Assembly (NCBI GenBank): GCA_038503075.1
Contig: JBCAML010000005.1
Location: 2,232,001-2,296,000 of the forward strand
Length of the DNA: 64,000 bases
From: Gyromitra esculenta
Taxonomy: Eukaryota > Ascomycota > Pezizomycetes > Pezizales > Discinaceae
Direction of reading: 5' to 3'
The notes under the pieces are model-generated. The model did no database searches. It was not told the DNA's origin and was given only the letters and a program-made list of their open reading frames with translations. The position numbers were made by a program, and so were the translations under genes. Positions 37,070 to 48,400 of this stretch are shown piece after piece; the first letter of the stretch is position 1, and every line of letters starts with the position of its first letter.

Positions 37070-38802
37070 GGCGATGGCGGCCAATTGCTGGATTTCTTGG
37101 ACGGGGTAAGAAATGCTCAGAGTGAGGAACTGGAAACACACCCTCGGGGAATGGGTTTATTTATATGATCAAGTCCAAGACCGCCCTCGGACATTTGAAC
37201 TGAAAAGAGCGTGGCCTAATAATGCAATCTGTAGTTAATTAGTAGTACAGCACAGTACAGTAAAAAGGGATTGTTCAATACTAACTACCCCGAAGAGCTT
37301 GTTTCCAGATGATTATTGACACCTACCATGCCGAAGACCGCGGTACTTTACTATATGCAGATTTAGCCAAAACTCGGATGCTGCCGGGATCCCCACATGG
37401 AACGCGTACATCGGAGTTATTGAGAAGTTGGCTGGAATATCTGTACCCCAGATCTGGAGTGTGGGGTCGTCCCCCCCGGTATATCATCGCTTGGCTTCTG
37501 TATTGCTTCGATTTTTGTACTGTTATACATGGACTCCGGCCGCGCTGCGGAATTTAGGATTGTCTCAGTTCTTGAGATAGTTAGCCACGAGCCCCCCGCC
37601 AACAGGATAGGTGCACGAAGCCCACCAAGTGGAATGTACCGACGTCTATAAAGCGAGAAAGTACCAGAAGAGTCAAGTTTTTGAGCATAGCCTACCCGCC
37701 CGCGATGAATCTCGAAAATGGCACCACCAGCAGACATAACAGTAATGGCAACCGATTCAAGAGGCCAGCTACTTCTTGGCCAGCTCGAGATAGTATTTTC
37801 AATCAGACAAGGGCACCGATACTCTACCTGACACTGCGGATTATGTGGTCCCGATGCCCGAGGCTCGGGGGTTAGGAGATTTTGGTTCCGCTTGGCAGGC
37901 GTCTTGCCGTAGCCCGAGAGCAGTCAGGCTGAACAGCATCCTTGCTGCATCTCAATCCTTAATCTTTTGGTTGTTCCTGGGCTGCTCCACTATTGTGTAC
38001 CTGGAGCACATCGCGATAGTTGCTGGTTTTAAGGATCGTAGCCAACTCGCGCGGTGAAACTAGTGGAGTGAATTCGCATGTCGGGTTTTTTCGCCCGAAG
38101 TACTGCGGAATTGAAGGAAACGGTTCCGGATGATCGTGTCTATATTGTTTTTCATGCCCGATGCCGCGAACGAGATGGGCTTAGGTTAGATCGGCGGTCG
38201 GCGTCTTTCTGAATTAGAGGAGATTATTGGACGAGGTTTGTTTTAGGGGTAGGGATAGGGCGGGAAATGAAAGAGTGAGGTTTTGCGATGCGCGTGTATA
38301 GGCCCGTTTTTACTATATGCATATCTATGTGATACTGAGAATATACATGTAGCTATCTTGATGGAACCAATTCCTATTTATATGCATGGTGCTTTCCAAA
38401 TCAGCTCTCGCTATCATTTTCGTAGGGTTAGGGTTTGGATACCGTTGTTTGATCCTTATATAGATGATCGGTTATTTGTCCGTAGCCCTAGGAATTAACT
38501 TGAAACAATCCCCGAGTACCTGGATGTAGGGTTAGGACCACGATTAATCATTCGACTGTAATCGAGCCGTTGAGTCGAGTCGAGTTGAGTCGGGTGTTGT
38601 GAAGTTTGTGTTTTCTTTCATGATTTGCCCTTGTTTATCTAGTAAATGCCTTAGCGCTCGAAAACAACGCTGAGAGCCATATTTGAAGGACAAGATTGGC
38701 AATTAGCATACCTGATCAAAATTTCAAAAGAGTACGAGTGTTTCTAGAGCAAGAAAATCTAAGCTTGACAGTAGTTCTGGGGAAAAAACAAAAAACAAAT
38801 TG

Positions 38803-38888
38803 TTGGCCGAGGCAGGACTTGAACCTGCGTTGGCTGATTGGGTTTTCTACTAAATACTTTGGACCAGCACCACTATCCCTACTCCACT
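38803..38888 (-). repeat. tRNA-like element, copy 2
   Basis: On the minus strand the T-arm GCAGGTTCAAGTCCTGC (38828-38812) is followed by CTCGGCCA, and GTGGAGTAGGG lies about 60 bp upstream. It aligns with copy 1 at 31047 over the A-box-like start, the T-arm and the A/T-rich 3' flank, differing mostly by transitions. As there, no matching 5' acceptor strand is visible. A shared tRNA-derived repeat is the simplest reading. Confidence 0.5.
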
Positions 38889-39024
38889 ATATGTATATGT
38901 GCTAAATGAAATAATAAATGATAGATGAATAAGTACCTACTCTACTGGTAACAAGGCCATGAGTGAATGTTTCATTAGCTTGTCTTTGAGCGAACGTAGT
39001 TTTATCACCTGACGAGCATAGAAT

Positions 39025-39585
39025 GACTACTAGGTAGGGAAATGCATCGTTTTACATGTTGCTCATACAAACGATGTGGGAGATGACGCAGAGTGATGCA
39101 TTTACTGATGCATTATGAGTAGACTTTGCTCTGGTAGTGGCAAACAGATACATTTCCTACAGGGAAATGTACCGGGAAAGTGTCAAGAAAAGTGTCAGGG
39201 AGTGTGTACCAGGTAAACTTGTAGGCAAAAGCATTAGAAAGTGTATATCCGAGAATTGTGTAGGTAAATTTGCAGGTAAAAGTGTCAGGGAAGGGGAAGG
39301 TATACTTGGGGAGAGTCGTCAGGAAAGTTGCTGAAGCCGGGAAATCATCAGGAAATGCACATTTTATATCGTTTACTGGTTAGGTAGCACATAACTTCAT
39401 TTTTGACGTATAAAAAGATAGCCCAAGTGGTAGGGTCGCTAGTATCGGGGTTGTCCCAAACCTTTTGGAGAAATTATTTCTTAATGGGAGATGTGTTGGG
39501 AAAGCCGTTAAGAAAATGCATCAAATAATGTATTCTACGATGCATTTCCCCGGCAGATTTTTGATGCATTTCCTAGTACAATATA
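39025..39585. repeat. Degenerate repeat patch built on GGAAATGCATC
   Basis: GGAAATGCATC or its inverse recurs at both ends and in the middle (near 39040, 39090-39115, 39350, 39520, 39540 and 39565). The left end (CTAGGTAGGGAAATGCATC) is roughly inverse to the right end (GATGCATTTCCTAG). Between about 39145 and 39330 an imperfect tandem of AGGTAAA/GTGTC-like units is visible. It may be a decayed element with inverted ends. Confidence 0.5.
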
Positions 39586-40088
39586 TCTATCACTTTCCCA
39601 CTATTACTTATTTATTTATTATTTCATTCGACACATTCAACCCTTAGATTATGGTGCTCTTCGCACTAAAAAACACGCTAAACAAAACCCAAACCCCCAA
39701 AAACAAGGCAACAAACTACAAATAACCATTCTTCATAATGACCACTAAAACAAACTACACCCACCCCCTTTTACCAAGTGAAACAACCTCAACATACGCC
39801 TGCGTATTTCCGTCACTTTCCTACTAAGCTATTCACGGAATTAAATCTTTACTGATCTATTTCCTAGCGAATTTTCCACAGAGACTAATGAATTAACTAA
39901 TGAGTCTCCACACCTCTTAGAATAAGAACTACATGTACCTAGGCCTGCAAGTTATTACTGGTGGCGGGGGCAAAACATCAAATACTTCAACGATCAAACA
40001 TAAATCCTCTAGATCTACTATAAAGCTGGCCTGTATATTCTACGGCTGATGCTATCGGTAGTACCTCGGGGCAAAATACACACTGCTG

Positions 40089-40961
40089 CTATTCACAAAG
40101 CATCTTGGTCAATTTTGACTGAGACTCCTCCGAGAACGCATTATCAATCCGGATTCGCGTATGTCTAGCTGAATCCGCAGGTAGAACCCAATCAACCGCC
40201 CTGCGTCCCGAGAAGTCTTTTATGTTGATATCCGCACCGCTTTCCAATAAAAGCCTGACCATTGAATATCGCCCCGCTGCGGCCGCCCAATGAAGAGCCG
40301 TTCCTCCCAACTTTGTGTCCACAGCATCGATATTTGCTCCATACTCCAGAAGCAACTTGGCCGCCCACTCCTTCCCACACATACCACATGCTTCCTGCAG
40401 TACGTTTGTTCCGGAATAGATGTTGGACTGAGCAGTAAGATCTACTCCGTGCTCTAGATATCGCTTGGTAATTGCTTTCGCGTTTACAAATATGGCCCTA
40501 CGAAGCGGTGTGTACCCTATCATGTCCCGTGCGTTGGGGTTTGCGCCGTTCTCTAGAAGCAGCTTTACGGTTTTTTCGGAAAAGTAAGCCCAGTGGAGCG
40601 CTGTGCTCATATCGTGGGCTTGTGCTAAGGTATCGGCTCCGTTCTCAACCAGTAACTTGGCTATGGTTGTGTTTCCGGATTTTACTGCGAAATGCAGTGC
40701 GGTGTATAAGCTATCCTTGTTCTGAAAATTGACATCTACTCCTTTCGAAAGTACGAGCTTTGCTAATCCTTCGTAGTTCATTTGGGCCGCGACCGAGAGT
40801 GCTGATTTCCCGTTGAAATCGAGAAGGGCATGTTTATGAAGAAGAGGGGCAAGGAGATAGGCAAGCTTGGGGTGTGTCTGGAGAAAGGAATTGAGATCCC
40901 TCACGCCTAGGAAGCTAGCAACAAGGAAGATAAGTTCGTTAGGAAGGCTGGAGAGCGACAT
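40089..40961 (-). CDS. F-box-like/ankyrin-repeat protein 1
   Basis: Single-exon gene of 290 codons; the ATG is at 40961 (the codon before it is GTG). Residues 1-45 form an F-box-like helix bundle (LPNELIFLVASFL, DLNSFL, LAPLLHKHAL). About 50-270 hold six to seven ankyrin repeats (for example TALHFAVKSGN, TPLRRAIF, TALHWAAAAGR, LLLESGADIN). F-box proteins usually recruit targets to SCF ubiquitin ligases and ankyrin repeats bind partners, so a substrate-adaptor role is plausible but unproven. Two paralogues follow. It is divergent from the next gene, with only about 220 bp between the two ATGs, so they may share a promoter. Confidence 0.85.
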   Translation of the reverse strand: MSLSSLPNELIFLVASFLGVRDLNSFLQTHPKLAYLLAPLLHKHALLDFNGKSALSVAAQMNYEGLAKLVLSKGVDVNFQNKDSLYTALHFAVKSGNTTIAKLLVENGADTLAQAHDMSTALHWAYFSEKTVKLLLENGANPNARDMIGYTPLRRAIFVNAKAITKRYLEHGVDLTAQSNIYSGTNVLQEACGMCGKEWAAKLLLEYGANIDAVDTKLGGTALHWAAAAGRYSMVRLLLESGADINIKDFSGRRAVDWVLPADSARHTRIRIDNAFSEESQSKLTKMLCE

Positions 40962-41182
40962 CACCGAATAGACGAAGGGTATTCTCCCGCATGGGAGAGT
41001 CTAAAGTGGTGAAATTGGAGTTAGGCCAACAACAGCGTGGGTTAGGGCTACCAGCGATATTCTATTGCCCAATCCCACGGCCGGACCTCGTTCAGCAATG
41101 CGACTGGTCTGGAAGCTGGTTTATCAACATCTGCTTTTTGCAATCCGGAAGTATTTCGGTATAGACCATCTGCCCGCCTACT
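40962..41182. promoter_or_regulatory. Shared divergent promoter of two ankyrin genes
   Basis: The 221 bp between the two divergent ATGs must hold both promoters. It includes GGGTTAGGGC near 41039, a telomere-like (telobox-like) motif. No clear TATA box is seen. Co-regulation is inference. Confidence 0.4.
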
Positions 41183-42608
41183 ATGTCGCTTGTTAAGCTC
41201 CCAACTGAGCTTATTCTCATGATCGCTGGATTCCTTAATAAGCCGAAAGACCTTAACCATCTCCTCTCGACCAGCCGCCGCCTTGCCGCCATCACGAGTC
41301 CCCTTCTCCGTAAATGCGCTCTCGGACTCGGATACCTTCGAGATAAAAAGACTGCACTTGAATGGGCAGTCTGGCAAGGCCATGAACCGCTGGTTCGATT
41401 GCTGCTGGATAATGGCGCCGACATCAACGCGGGGTTCCACCGGCCTCACGCCTGCATCCTTCCTTGTACTCTGGAATGCGATCCGACACAAGAAAAAACC
41501 GGGGATAGCAAAGCTTGTACTAGAAGCCGGCGCCCATTCCAGACTCTCTACTCGTTTCCGCTGGCGGGCGTTTGATTTCGCTATAAAAGGTGGATCACCC
41601 GAGGTGGTTGGGCTTTTTATGGACTATGGATTTGATATCTCTGCTTCGCGCCGGGAGAAAGTAACCGTGCTTCAGCTGGCGGCTATGTATGGGCATGTAA
41701 AGATCGCTGAGCTGCTTGTGGAGGCAGGAGCTGATATATTGGAGGAGGATTTCGCTGGCCTCACTGCTATCGACTGTGCCGGCTCACTGGTTTCGCGCGA
41801 CGAAAATGGAAACCTACCAGTTCGCTACGACCATATCAGCGTAATAAGGCCTATAATAAAGGCTTTCCCTGTCGGACGCGATCCTGAATTTGTTCCTACC
41901 GGTGTCCCGAAACCACCGCTTCACCAGGCGATTGACCGGCGGGACATGGCTGAGGTTAAGCGGTTGTTTGATAGCGATCTTGCCGAAAAATGTGCGCGAG
42001 ACAGCGATGGAAATTTCGCCCTTCATGCTGCGGCGCAGCTTGGGGATAAAGCGATTATTCAGCTCCCCTTGAAACTTACACCCTATATTTCAGCCCGGAA
42101 TTCACGCCAAATGACGCCCCTGCATGTAGCAATCAGATTCAAGGATATCGCGACTGTCAAGATCCTGTTGGATGCAGGTGCCAGTATCGAGGATCATGGC
42201 TTCCATCGAAAGACTCCGCTATTCTACGCTGTGGAGGATAGTAATGTGGATATGGTTAGATTTCTATTACAGAAAGGTGCTAGTCTCACAGCTGTTCTCT
42301 CCGATGGATCAGCTGTGCTACACGCAGCAGCATTTCTGGGGAATATAGATGCGGTTAGAGTGCTACTTGAATACGGAGCAAACGTTAATGCTTGCGGTCC
42401 TTATCGTTTAACGCCCCAGGTGTGGTTCAGAGAGTTTTCACACTTGCGGAATGACCCTGGGTCTGTGGCGTATAAGACGATGGATGAACTACTGGATAAG
42501 TCTAATTTGGTGGTAGCCAAGAAACCGGGTTGTCTTGAACGCTATATTTGGCAGCTTGAGGGATTTCGTGTTCCCTTTCCGTCAGTTCCTCGTTTTTCTG
42601 GGAGTTAA
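41183..42608 (+). pseudogene. F-box-like/ankyrin-repeat protein 2, frameshifted
   Basis: The frame from the ATG at 41183 encodes an F-box-like N-terminus (LPTELILMIAGFL, LLRKCAL) and the first ankyrin repeat up to DNGADINAG. Homology then continues in the next frame (STGLTPASF onward) to a stop at 42606-42608, covering about eight more repeats (for example VTVLQLAAMYG, TPLHVAIRFKD, AVLHAAAFLGN). The switch lies at 41431-41435 in GGGGT and equals one extra base. Joined, the protein would be about 474 residues. The rest of the reading frame is intact, so this is either a young pseudogene or a sequencing/assembly error at a G run. No intron signals fit the site. Divergent from ankyrin gene 1. 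Confidence 0.75.
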
Positions 42609-42609
42609 G

Positions 42610-44010
42610 AAATTTGAAGACTTTCCTTATAAATACTGGGGGATGGCCAAGGTAGGGGAGAACTCGCTAAGATTTTTATTGAATGTGGTGAGGTTGGTAT
42701 GTGATTGTTATCGCCTCTGCTTGTTGGGGTACTGTACTAGTGGTGAATCTCCTGAAATTTTAATTCTTCGTTCTCTGGAGTTACTGGTTCGCGGCTTAGC
42801 CAATGAGTAGCGGATCTATTTATTATCAAATTCTACATTGCAAGGTACAGTACCAAAGGTAGTGGGTGAATGTCCGTGCATTTATGGAAGAGAAAGAAAG
42901 CTGAGGGAGGATACATAAGTACACGAATACTTAGTATTACCAACGCAGCTGAAAAATGGGAGTAGACATAACTTCCGAGGAAAGCTGTACTGTTTAGTCG
43001 CTTCGTTGGTTCGCCGAAGTGATGAATTCACAGAGACGCGCTAATCTTGGGCTCGAGCTGCTCAACAGGCTTTTCGTTCTTAAGAGAATGTGTGTGGGTT
43101 AATACCTAGAGGAGTGCCTTTGATATAAGTGCGTGCAATCGCGCAAGTAAAGTGAAAAGTAGGAAACCATACGAGCTAACAAATTGATTGTAGCAGGTTG
43201 AGAATTGGATGAACGGTTTTTGTTGCTATAGATCTAGAGATCAATGGAAGGTAGGTTCCCATGCTATCGGGATGCCTGACATCGATATTATTAAGAATAT
43301 CAAGTAAGAATATTAAGAGTAAGTTACTACTGAGGGAAGTATTGTAGAAGGCCTAGTGTATAAATATTATTTGACGAGTGATATTTCATGACGTGTGTAA
43401 CAGCTGTTCTAGTTTTATAGCCCTAACCCTAGTACCATACATACTCCGACATCGCCGGTCTCCATATGGAACGGGCCTTCATGCTGTGAGGATTATTGAC
43501 AAGGTTTCTTAAAGCCACCTCACCATCATGTATTCCGCACCTTAACAATGACAGATATTAGAGCATTTTCGAAGACTCTGGCTAGATATCGAAGATCTAT
43601 CCCAGATATAGCATAAATAGGCGAATTGTCAGATTTTTTGATCCATTTGATCATGCGACGTGTTATTGTTGCCCGCAGCGAATCCGAGGGACAAATTAAA
43701 TCTTTTAGAAAGTGCCCTAGATCTATGCAGGGACTCCGGAATGCCTCCTGGCTTAGAATCCTAGTAAACGAGGTGTGTGGGTCCGTATTATTGGCTGAAA
43801 TTTTTTTGATATTGCCTTTGCCACTAAATATTGCCTATCTCTCTCCCGGTCAGCACAGACAGAGAATGTAAGATACCCCTTATCTTGTGCAGAGATTTTT
43901 CATTAAATTCCGAGCCTTCCTTTCGAATATTTGAACACCTCTAAGGTTAGCGGGCCAGATTTCAAAATAAATAAATAGCTCCAGAGCTTAGTTCTTCCTC
44001 CGCCAACTGC
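42610..44010. other. Spacer between ankyrin genes
   Basis: A/T-rich, no recognised gene. A CCCTAACCCTAG telomere-like motif lies at 43421-43432. Short open frames lack family features. Confidence 0.5.
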
Positions 44011-44011
44011 A

Positions 44012-44617
44012 ATGCATCTTCTCCACTTTCCAAACGAAATTATCCTTTTAATAGCGGAATTTCTTGGTACCCAAGATCTTAACTCCTTCCTTCAAACAAA
44101 TCACCATCTCGCTTGGCTCTTGCAATCGCTTCTCCACAACCGTGCTGTCCAAGATAAAGACGGGTTAGCAGCGCTCTCGTTCGCCGCGGCGAAGGGCTAT
44201 GAAAATTTGGCCAGAATCGTACTTGGGAAAGGTGTAGATATCAATTACCGAAACGATGCTGCAGATGAAGAGCAAAGAACCGCGCTCCATTTTGCGGCAG
44301 AGGCCGGGAACGAAATGATGGTTAGACTGCTACTCGAACATGGCGCCGACGTCTCGATACGCAGCAAGAATGAAGCCACTGCCCTTCACTGGGCTACCAA
44401 AGTGCCAGATTCTGAAACGACCTTGAGACTTTTGCTCGGAAGTGGTGCAGATATCGCAGCACAAGATGATTGCGGGAGAACGCCTCTTCACTGGGCGATA
44501 GCTTATGGCGGCAATGAGGCGGCTATTAAATTATTTCTTGAGCGTGGGGCGGATATGTCAACTGAACAGCTTATAGTGGGGTATGCCCATTTTTGGACAA
44601 AGTTTGGGAGGGGATAG
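44012..44617 (+). CDS. F-box-like/ankyrin-repeat protein 3, short
   Basis: Single frame of 201 codons from an ATG at 44012. The N-terminus (FPNEIILLIAEFLGTQDLNSFLQTN) is closely like that of ankyrin gene 1, followed by repeats such as AALSFAAAKGY, TALHFAAEAGN, TALHWATKV and TPLHWAIAYGG, and ends after LFLERGADMS with an unrelated tail. It is about 90 codons shorter than gene 1 and stops where further repeats would be expected, so it is probably C-terminally truncated or has an unresolved intron (a GTATGC lies near the end). The same SCF-adaptor idea applies, as inference. Confidence 0.75.
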   Translation: MHLLHFPNEIILLIAEFLGTQDLNSFLQTNHHLAWLLQSLLHNRAVQDKDGLAALSFAAAKGYENLARIVLGKGVDINYRNDAADEEQRTALHFAAEAGNEMMVRLLLEHGADVSIRSKNEATALHWATKVPDSETTLRLLLGSGADIAAQDDCGRTPLHWAIAYGGNEAAIKLFLERGADMSTEQLIVGYAHFWTKFGRG

Positions 44618-44677
44618 TAATATAGTAGCTTGATTGCGTTGTCCAAATATGCAGTGGGCTTGCTAAGGTTGGTTTAT

Positions 44678-44743
44678 ATCATGTAGGCGATGGCGTTGAT
44701 GCGGGTATTTATCATGTAGGTGATGGCGTTGATGTGGGTATTT
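44678..44743. repeat. Tandem duplication of 33 bp
   Basis: Two adjacent 33-bp units (44678-44710 and 44711-44743) differ at two positions, both C in the first and T in the second. It lies just downstream of ankyrin gene 3. Confidence 0.9.
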
Positions 44744-45350
44744 GACATGAATCTACAGCTAGACTACTTTTCGGTGTAGAGAGATGGGCGTCAATAAAGT
44801 CTATATGGATTAGATAGAATATTAAAGAGCTTCGGAAATTTTTTATATGCTTTTTTTTTTGCTATTATTATGAGGTTTCGGTTTCTATGGAAAATATCTG
44901 AGCGCTATGTATCTAGATACAATTGTTAATTTGTGGGCAAAGCGAATAGATATCTTAAATCTCATATATCGACTGTTCGGAGAGCTCTAAGAACAGTTTC
45001 TAGATAGCTGTTGGAGGGTTTAGTGTGAGAACACTATATTTATATTGTGAGTAGATTTTAGGATCTCGGTAGAACGAAGTACCTAATCTATTCCTTAATT
45101 CTATCTCTATTCATATTCTATACCCTAGAGATAAAAAATCCTGTGGGGTGCGCTGCGGAGGACTCGCGGGGAATCCTGCCTTGTAATACATCGCAACGCA
45201 GCCCGCTCCGCCCCGCATATTCCCCACCCGCACTCGGCCGCTCTCTCGGCCGCTGCCCGACTACTTTGCCCCTTAAATATCTTCTTCCCCCAACTGTTCC
45301 TCAGACATCATCTTCTCTTACGACCTCCGCTTCCCCTCTCCGGGATTCTG

Positions 45351-45418
45351 GAAATCATTTAGTCTCGTCGCCAGATCTAACCTAATAATAGGTCTGGCAA
45401 CGAAACTAGAAATCATTT
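45351..45418. repeat. 48-bp palindrome flanked by 10-bp direct repeats
   Basis: GAAATCATTT occurs at 45351-45360 and again at 45409-45418. Between them is a palindrome: 45361-45378 pairs with 45390-45407 (AGTCTCGTCG... against ...CGAAACT) with four transition mismatches around an 11-bp loop. This is the signature of a small insertion with target-site duplication, or of a foldback element. Confidence 0.7.
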
Positions 45419-48400
45419 TCTTCTTACCCTCTTCATTTAAATTACCTCCTGGTCATGGACGAGGAGACGTCAGATTAAATGCGTCGGCGTCGTCAAAGTT
45501 CGGGCTCGTATTTTGAACTAACAGCTTTGTACTGTTAGGGAGCGACACTAAATTAGTATATTCCCCCTTGCATCTTAGAGTGTGAAAAACCTATTTATCC
45601 TCCCTTTTTCTCTCTCTTTTTTATCGTCCCGCTGGGTTCCTCGTGCTCGTCTAATTTATATTGCTCTAATGGCTGACTCTGAGACCAAAATAGAGAAGTA
45701 GGGACAATCATCGGTTGCCCAACTAGGGATGTTATTAGGAAACTCACCTTCACCCAATTTTTGCACCTGCAGCCTCTGCAGCCTGTGCAAATTGGACGGG
45801 GTAGATGAAAGGGATATCGATATGGAAGCATATAAGCCCTTGTTAGCTCTATACCCAATTCTTGATAAGGGGTTTACTCCACCCGTATACCTATTGGCCA
45901 GGGCGTCAAAACCACACCAGGCTAGCTAAGGGGGAAGGGAACTCGGGCGGCCGTGGTGCTATGTTAAGCCCACTGTTTTTACTCCTGCCTTGGGCCCTAA
46001 GAAGGGCGTGCGGACTCCATCCCGATGGGGATGTGCAAGGCAAGTACTTTTGGTTTACATATATCTTTTGAAGGTCTATGAACTACGCCTCACGAATGTG
46101 ATAGCGACTAGTTTTCTTGCTGCGTTTATGAACGTTACCAAGAAAAGAGATTATCGTCAATGGGATTTTACTTTGAAGATAATCTGGATGCAAATATTTT
46201 TTATAACACCTGGCGACTAGCCTTCGGGGGTGAAGATGAATTAGTTATCCGTTCCTGTAATTCATACCATCTTAGACTAACGTATGGCGTAATCGACAGA
46301 AATCGGTATCATTTCAGGGTGCTGGGGATTATTTGCGATATATCTAGAATATCTTCTAACTATGAGGATTACTACCTTCTCTTGATTCTCCTATCCAGTT
46401 GAAGGACGCTGGAGACCTCAAAAACGGCGGAGATAGCTCAACGGCAGTGATTTCAAAAACCATTGATACTTTTGGAAACTCGCAGAGTGATCCTCGCGCC
46501 TTTCAGAGGGGTGCAGAAACTTTGCTCAGTGGATTAGTGAGGCAACGAAGAAGCGGTTGAGAAGGTTCATATAGCTCAGGCTTTCTTTCTTCCACGTAGC
46601 CCTATGAAATCGCAGCTAGAGATAGTGAATTTCAAGTTCCTCCTAGCCCCCGCCACAAATCGGCAACTCACTGTGCCCTCTTCTTCTGGATCCATCGCCT
46701 GTTTACTTTTGATTACTGGACTGGTTCTACTATATCGAGCAAATTTTCTTCGGTTGCCGACTTAAACGTCTAGCGCCGAGGAACCTTCGCTTGGGGTAGA
46801 TTTCGCCCTAGATACCTCGTTTTCTCGTGGGCGAGCTGGGGTTTATCGTCACGCCCTCCGCCACGAGTTCGCTCTGGCGGATGGTGTGTCTGGCGCTGAG
46901 ATAACATGCATAGTTTGGAATTCCTTTGTAAGGAATGCAAGCATTCTCTACGCTGCTAAGACCACATTAAGCTATTTGCTGAAGCGAATTACATATTCTA
47001 TGCTGGGAAATGATACCCTAGCCTATCAATCGCGACAGCATTCGCAAGATCGAGTCTCTCTAACCCAGTGGTGGGCAGGGATCATCGTATCTTTGAAGTC
47101 GGCCTCTGGAGCTCGTCATTGTCGGCATTGTATTCGATAAGACTGGGAACTGCGCTGGGGCCCCTGGGCTGTGAATCACTAACGGTCTGGTTGGGCTGGG
47201 CCCCAGTGATTTTTATGGCCACAAAGATGGCAGAAAGTCCGGATCTTCGTTGGGACTGTGGAGTGCCTGTGATCTGGTCCGCTAGATTATGCCAAACACC
47301 TGTACCGAGAGGTCCTGGGCGCAACTTACACAGTATCTCTTCGCAGATGCACCCTGACAGCTGGTTATATGGCTTTCTGGTGCATAAAGGGCAATTATCT
47401 TAAAGGTATTTGATGAATTCGAGGAGATGGATGTCTATTTTCGTAGTTCAGTTGGTTTCTCCGTCACCCAGAGTTTCGCCTTAGTCTGTGAACTTAATCG
47501 TCAACGTAAAGTCGCCCGGGGAAATATTTGTACGAGATTACTGATAGAAAGATTCTCGGTAGGATATTTGGGCCCTCACCTCGTCTTACGGGCACCGAAG
47601 CATTTATAGGTAATCCCTTTAACCCCTGGCAAAAAATATTACTCGGGGAAGAGAGGAAATCACTCACTGTGTACGGGTTTCCTCGACGTCTTTAGCGTCT
47701 GCGAAACAAGACGAATCACACAGATGAAAGTGAAAAATACCTCCAGGGGGCGAATTATTGGGGGTAATCTTGCACCTCCTTTATCATTTTGAGAGTCCGA
47801 AATTCATATTATGCCACGCTAAATCACAGGTGGAATCGATGATTATGGATTTCGAGCAGTTAAATCCATAAGATGCATCTCTTCATCAAGACGATGAACG
47901 ACTTCACTAAGAGGATACTTATCCTATCAATCTACTCTCGCACTGGAAACTCATCCCGGAACCCTAATGACTGCGGGAGATTCGTCATCGGTGTGACATG
48001 CGCCAGAAACGCTGGTTTCGTTGCTGAAATTTATAATATTCAGCACTCTCGATTGATCAAATAGGAGATTCTCATGCGTGGACCAGAAATCCACGGAATT
48101 ACCGCATAATCGAGTTGAATAGTTTGGCTTATGTTACTATATTCTAAGAAATACCTGGTATTGACTTGAATATTGGCCCGGGGGGGGAGGGTTGCAGATT
48201 TCAAGCAAGATGCTGTGTATTTGGGATTGTGGTTAGGGGGATGTAGTGGAGGAAGGTTCGTGGAATTGGAGGCTAGTTATTAGTTGCTTTGGAGTGGGGG
48301 ATATGATCATGGATACGATCATTTCTAGTCTGGTAATTCGAAAGTTCGCGGGGAGAATCGAAAGGTATCACGGTCGCCTACCACCCATGCAATCAACATC

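Larger units (their letters stand above)
37150..40080. other. Gene-free stretch with repeats
   Basis: Holds the GH43 promoter side, TTAGGG-type motifs (38423-38436 and near 38527), the second tRNA-like element and the degenerate repeat patch at 39025-39585. No protein gene was recognised. Confidence 0.5.

Noticed and set aside
46420..46520. tRNA-like TAGCTCAACGGCAGTG box
   Set aside because: The A-box-like word is present but no T-arm or acceptor stem follows at tRNA spacing.
45595..47640. Series of short frames that might be a broken HET-like or other gene
   Set aside because: I could not find a motif strong enough to name a family; the similarity I first saw near 47520-47600 is too weak to report.
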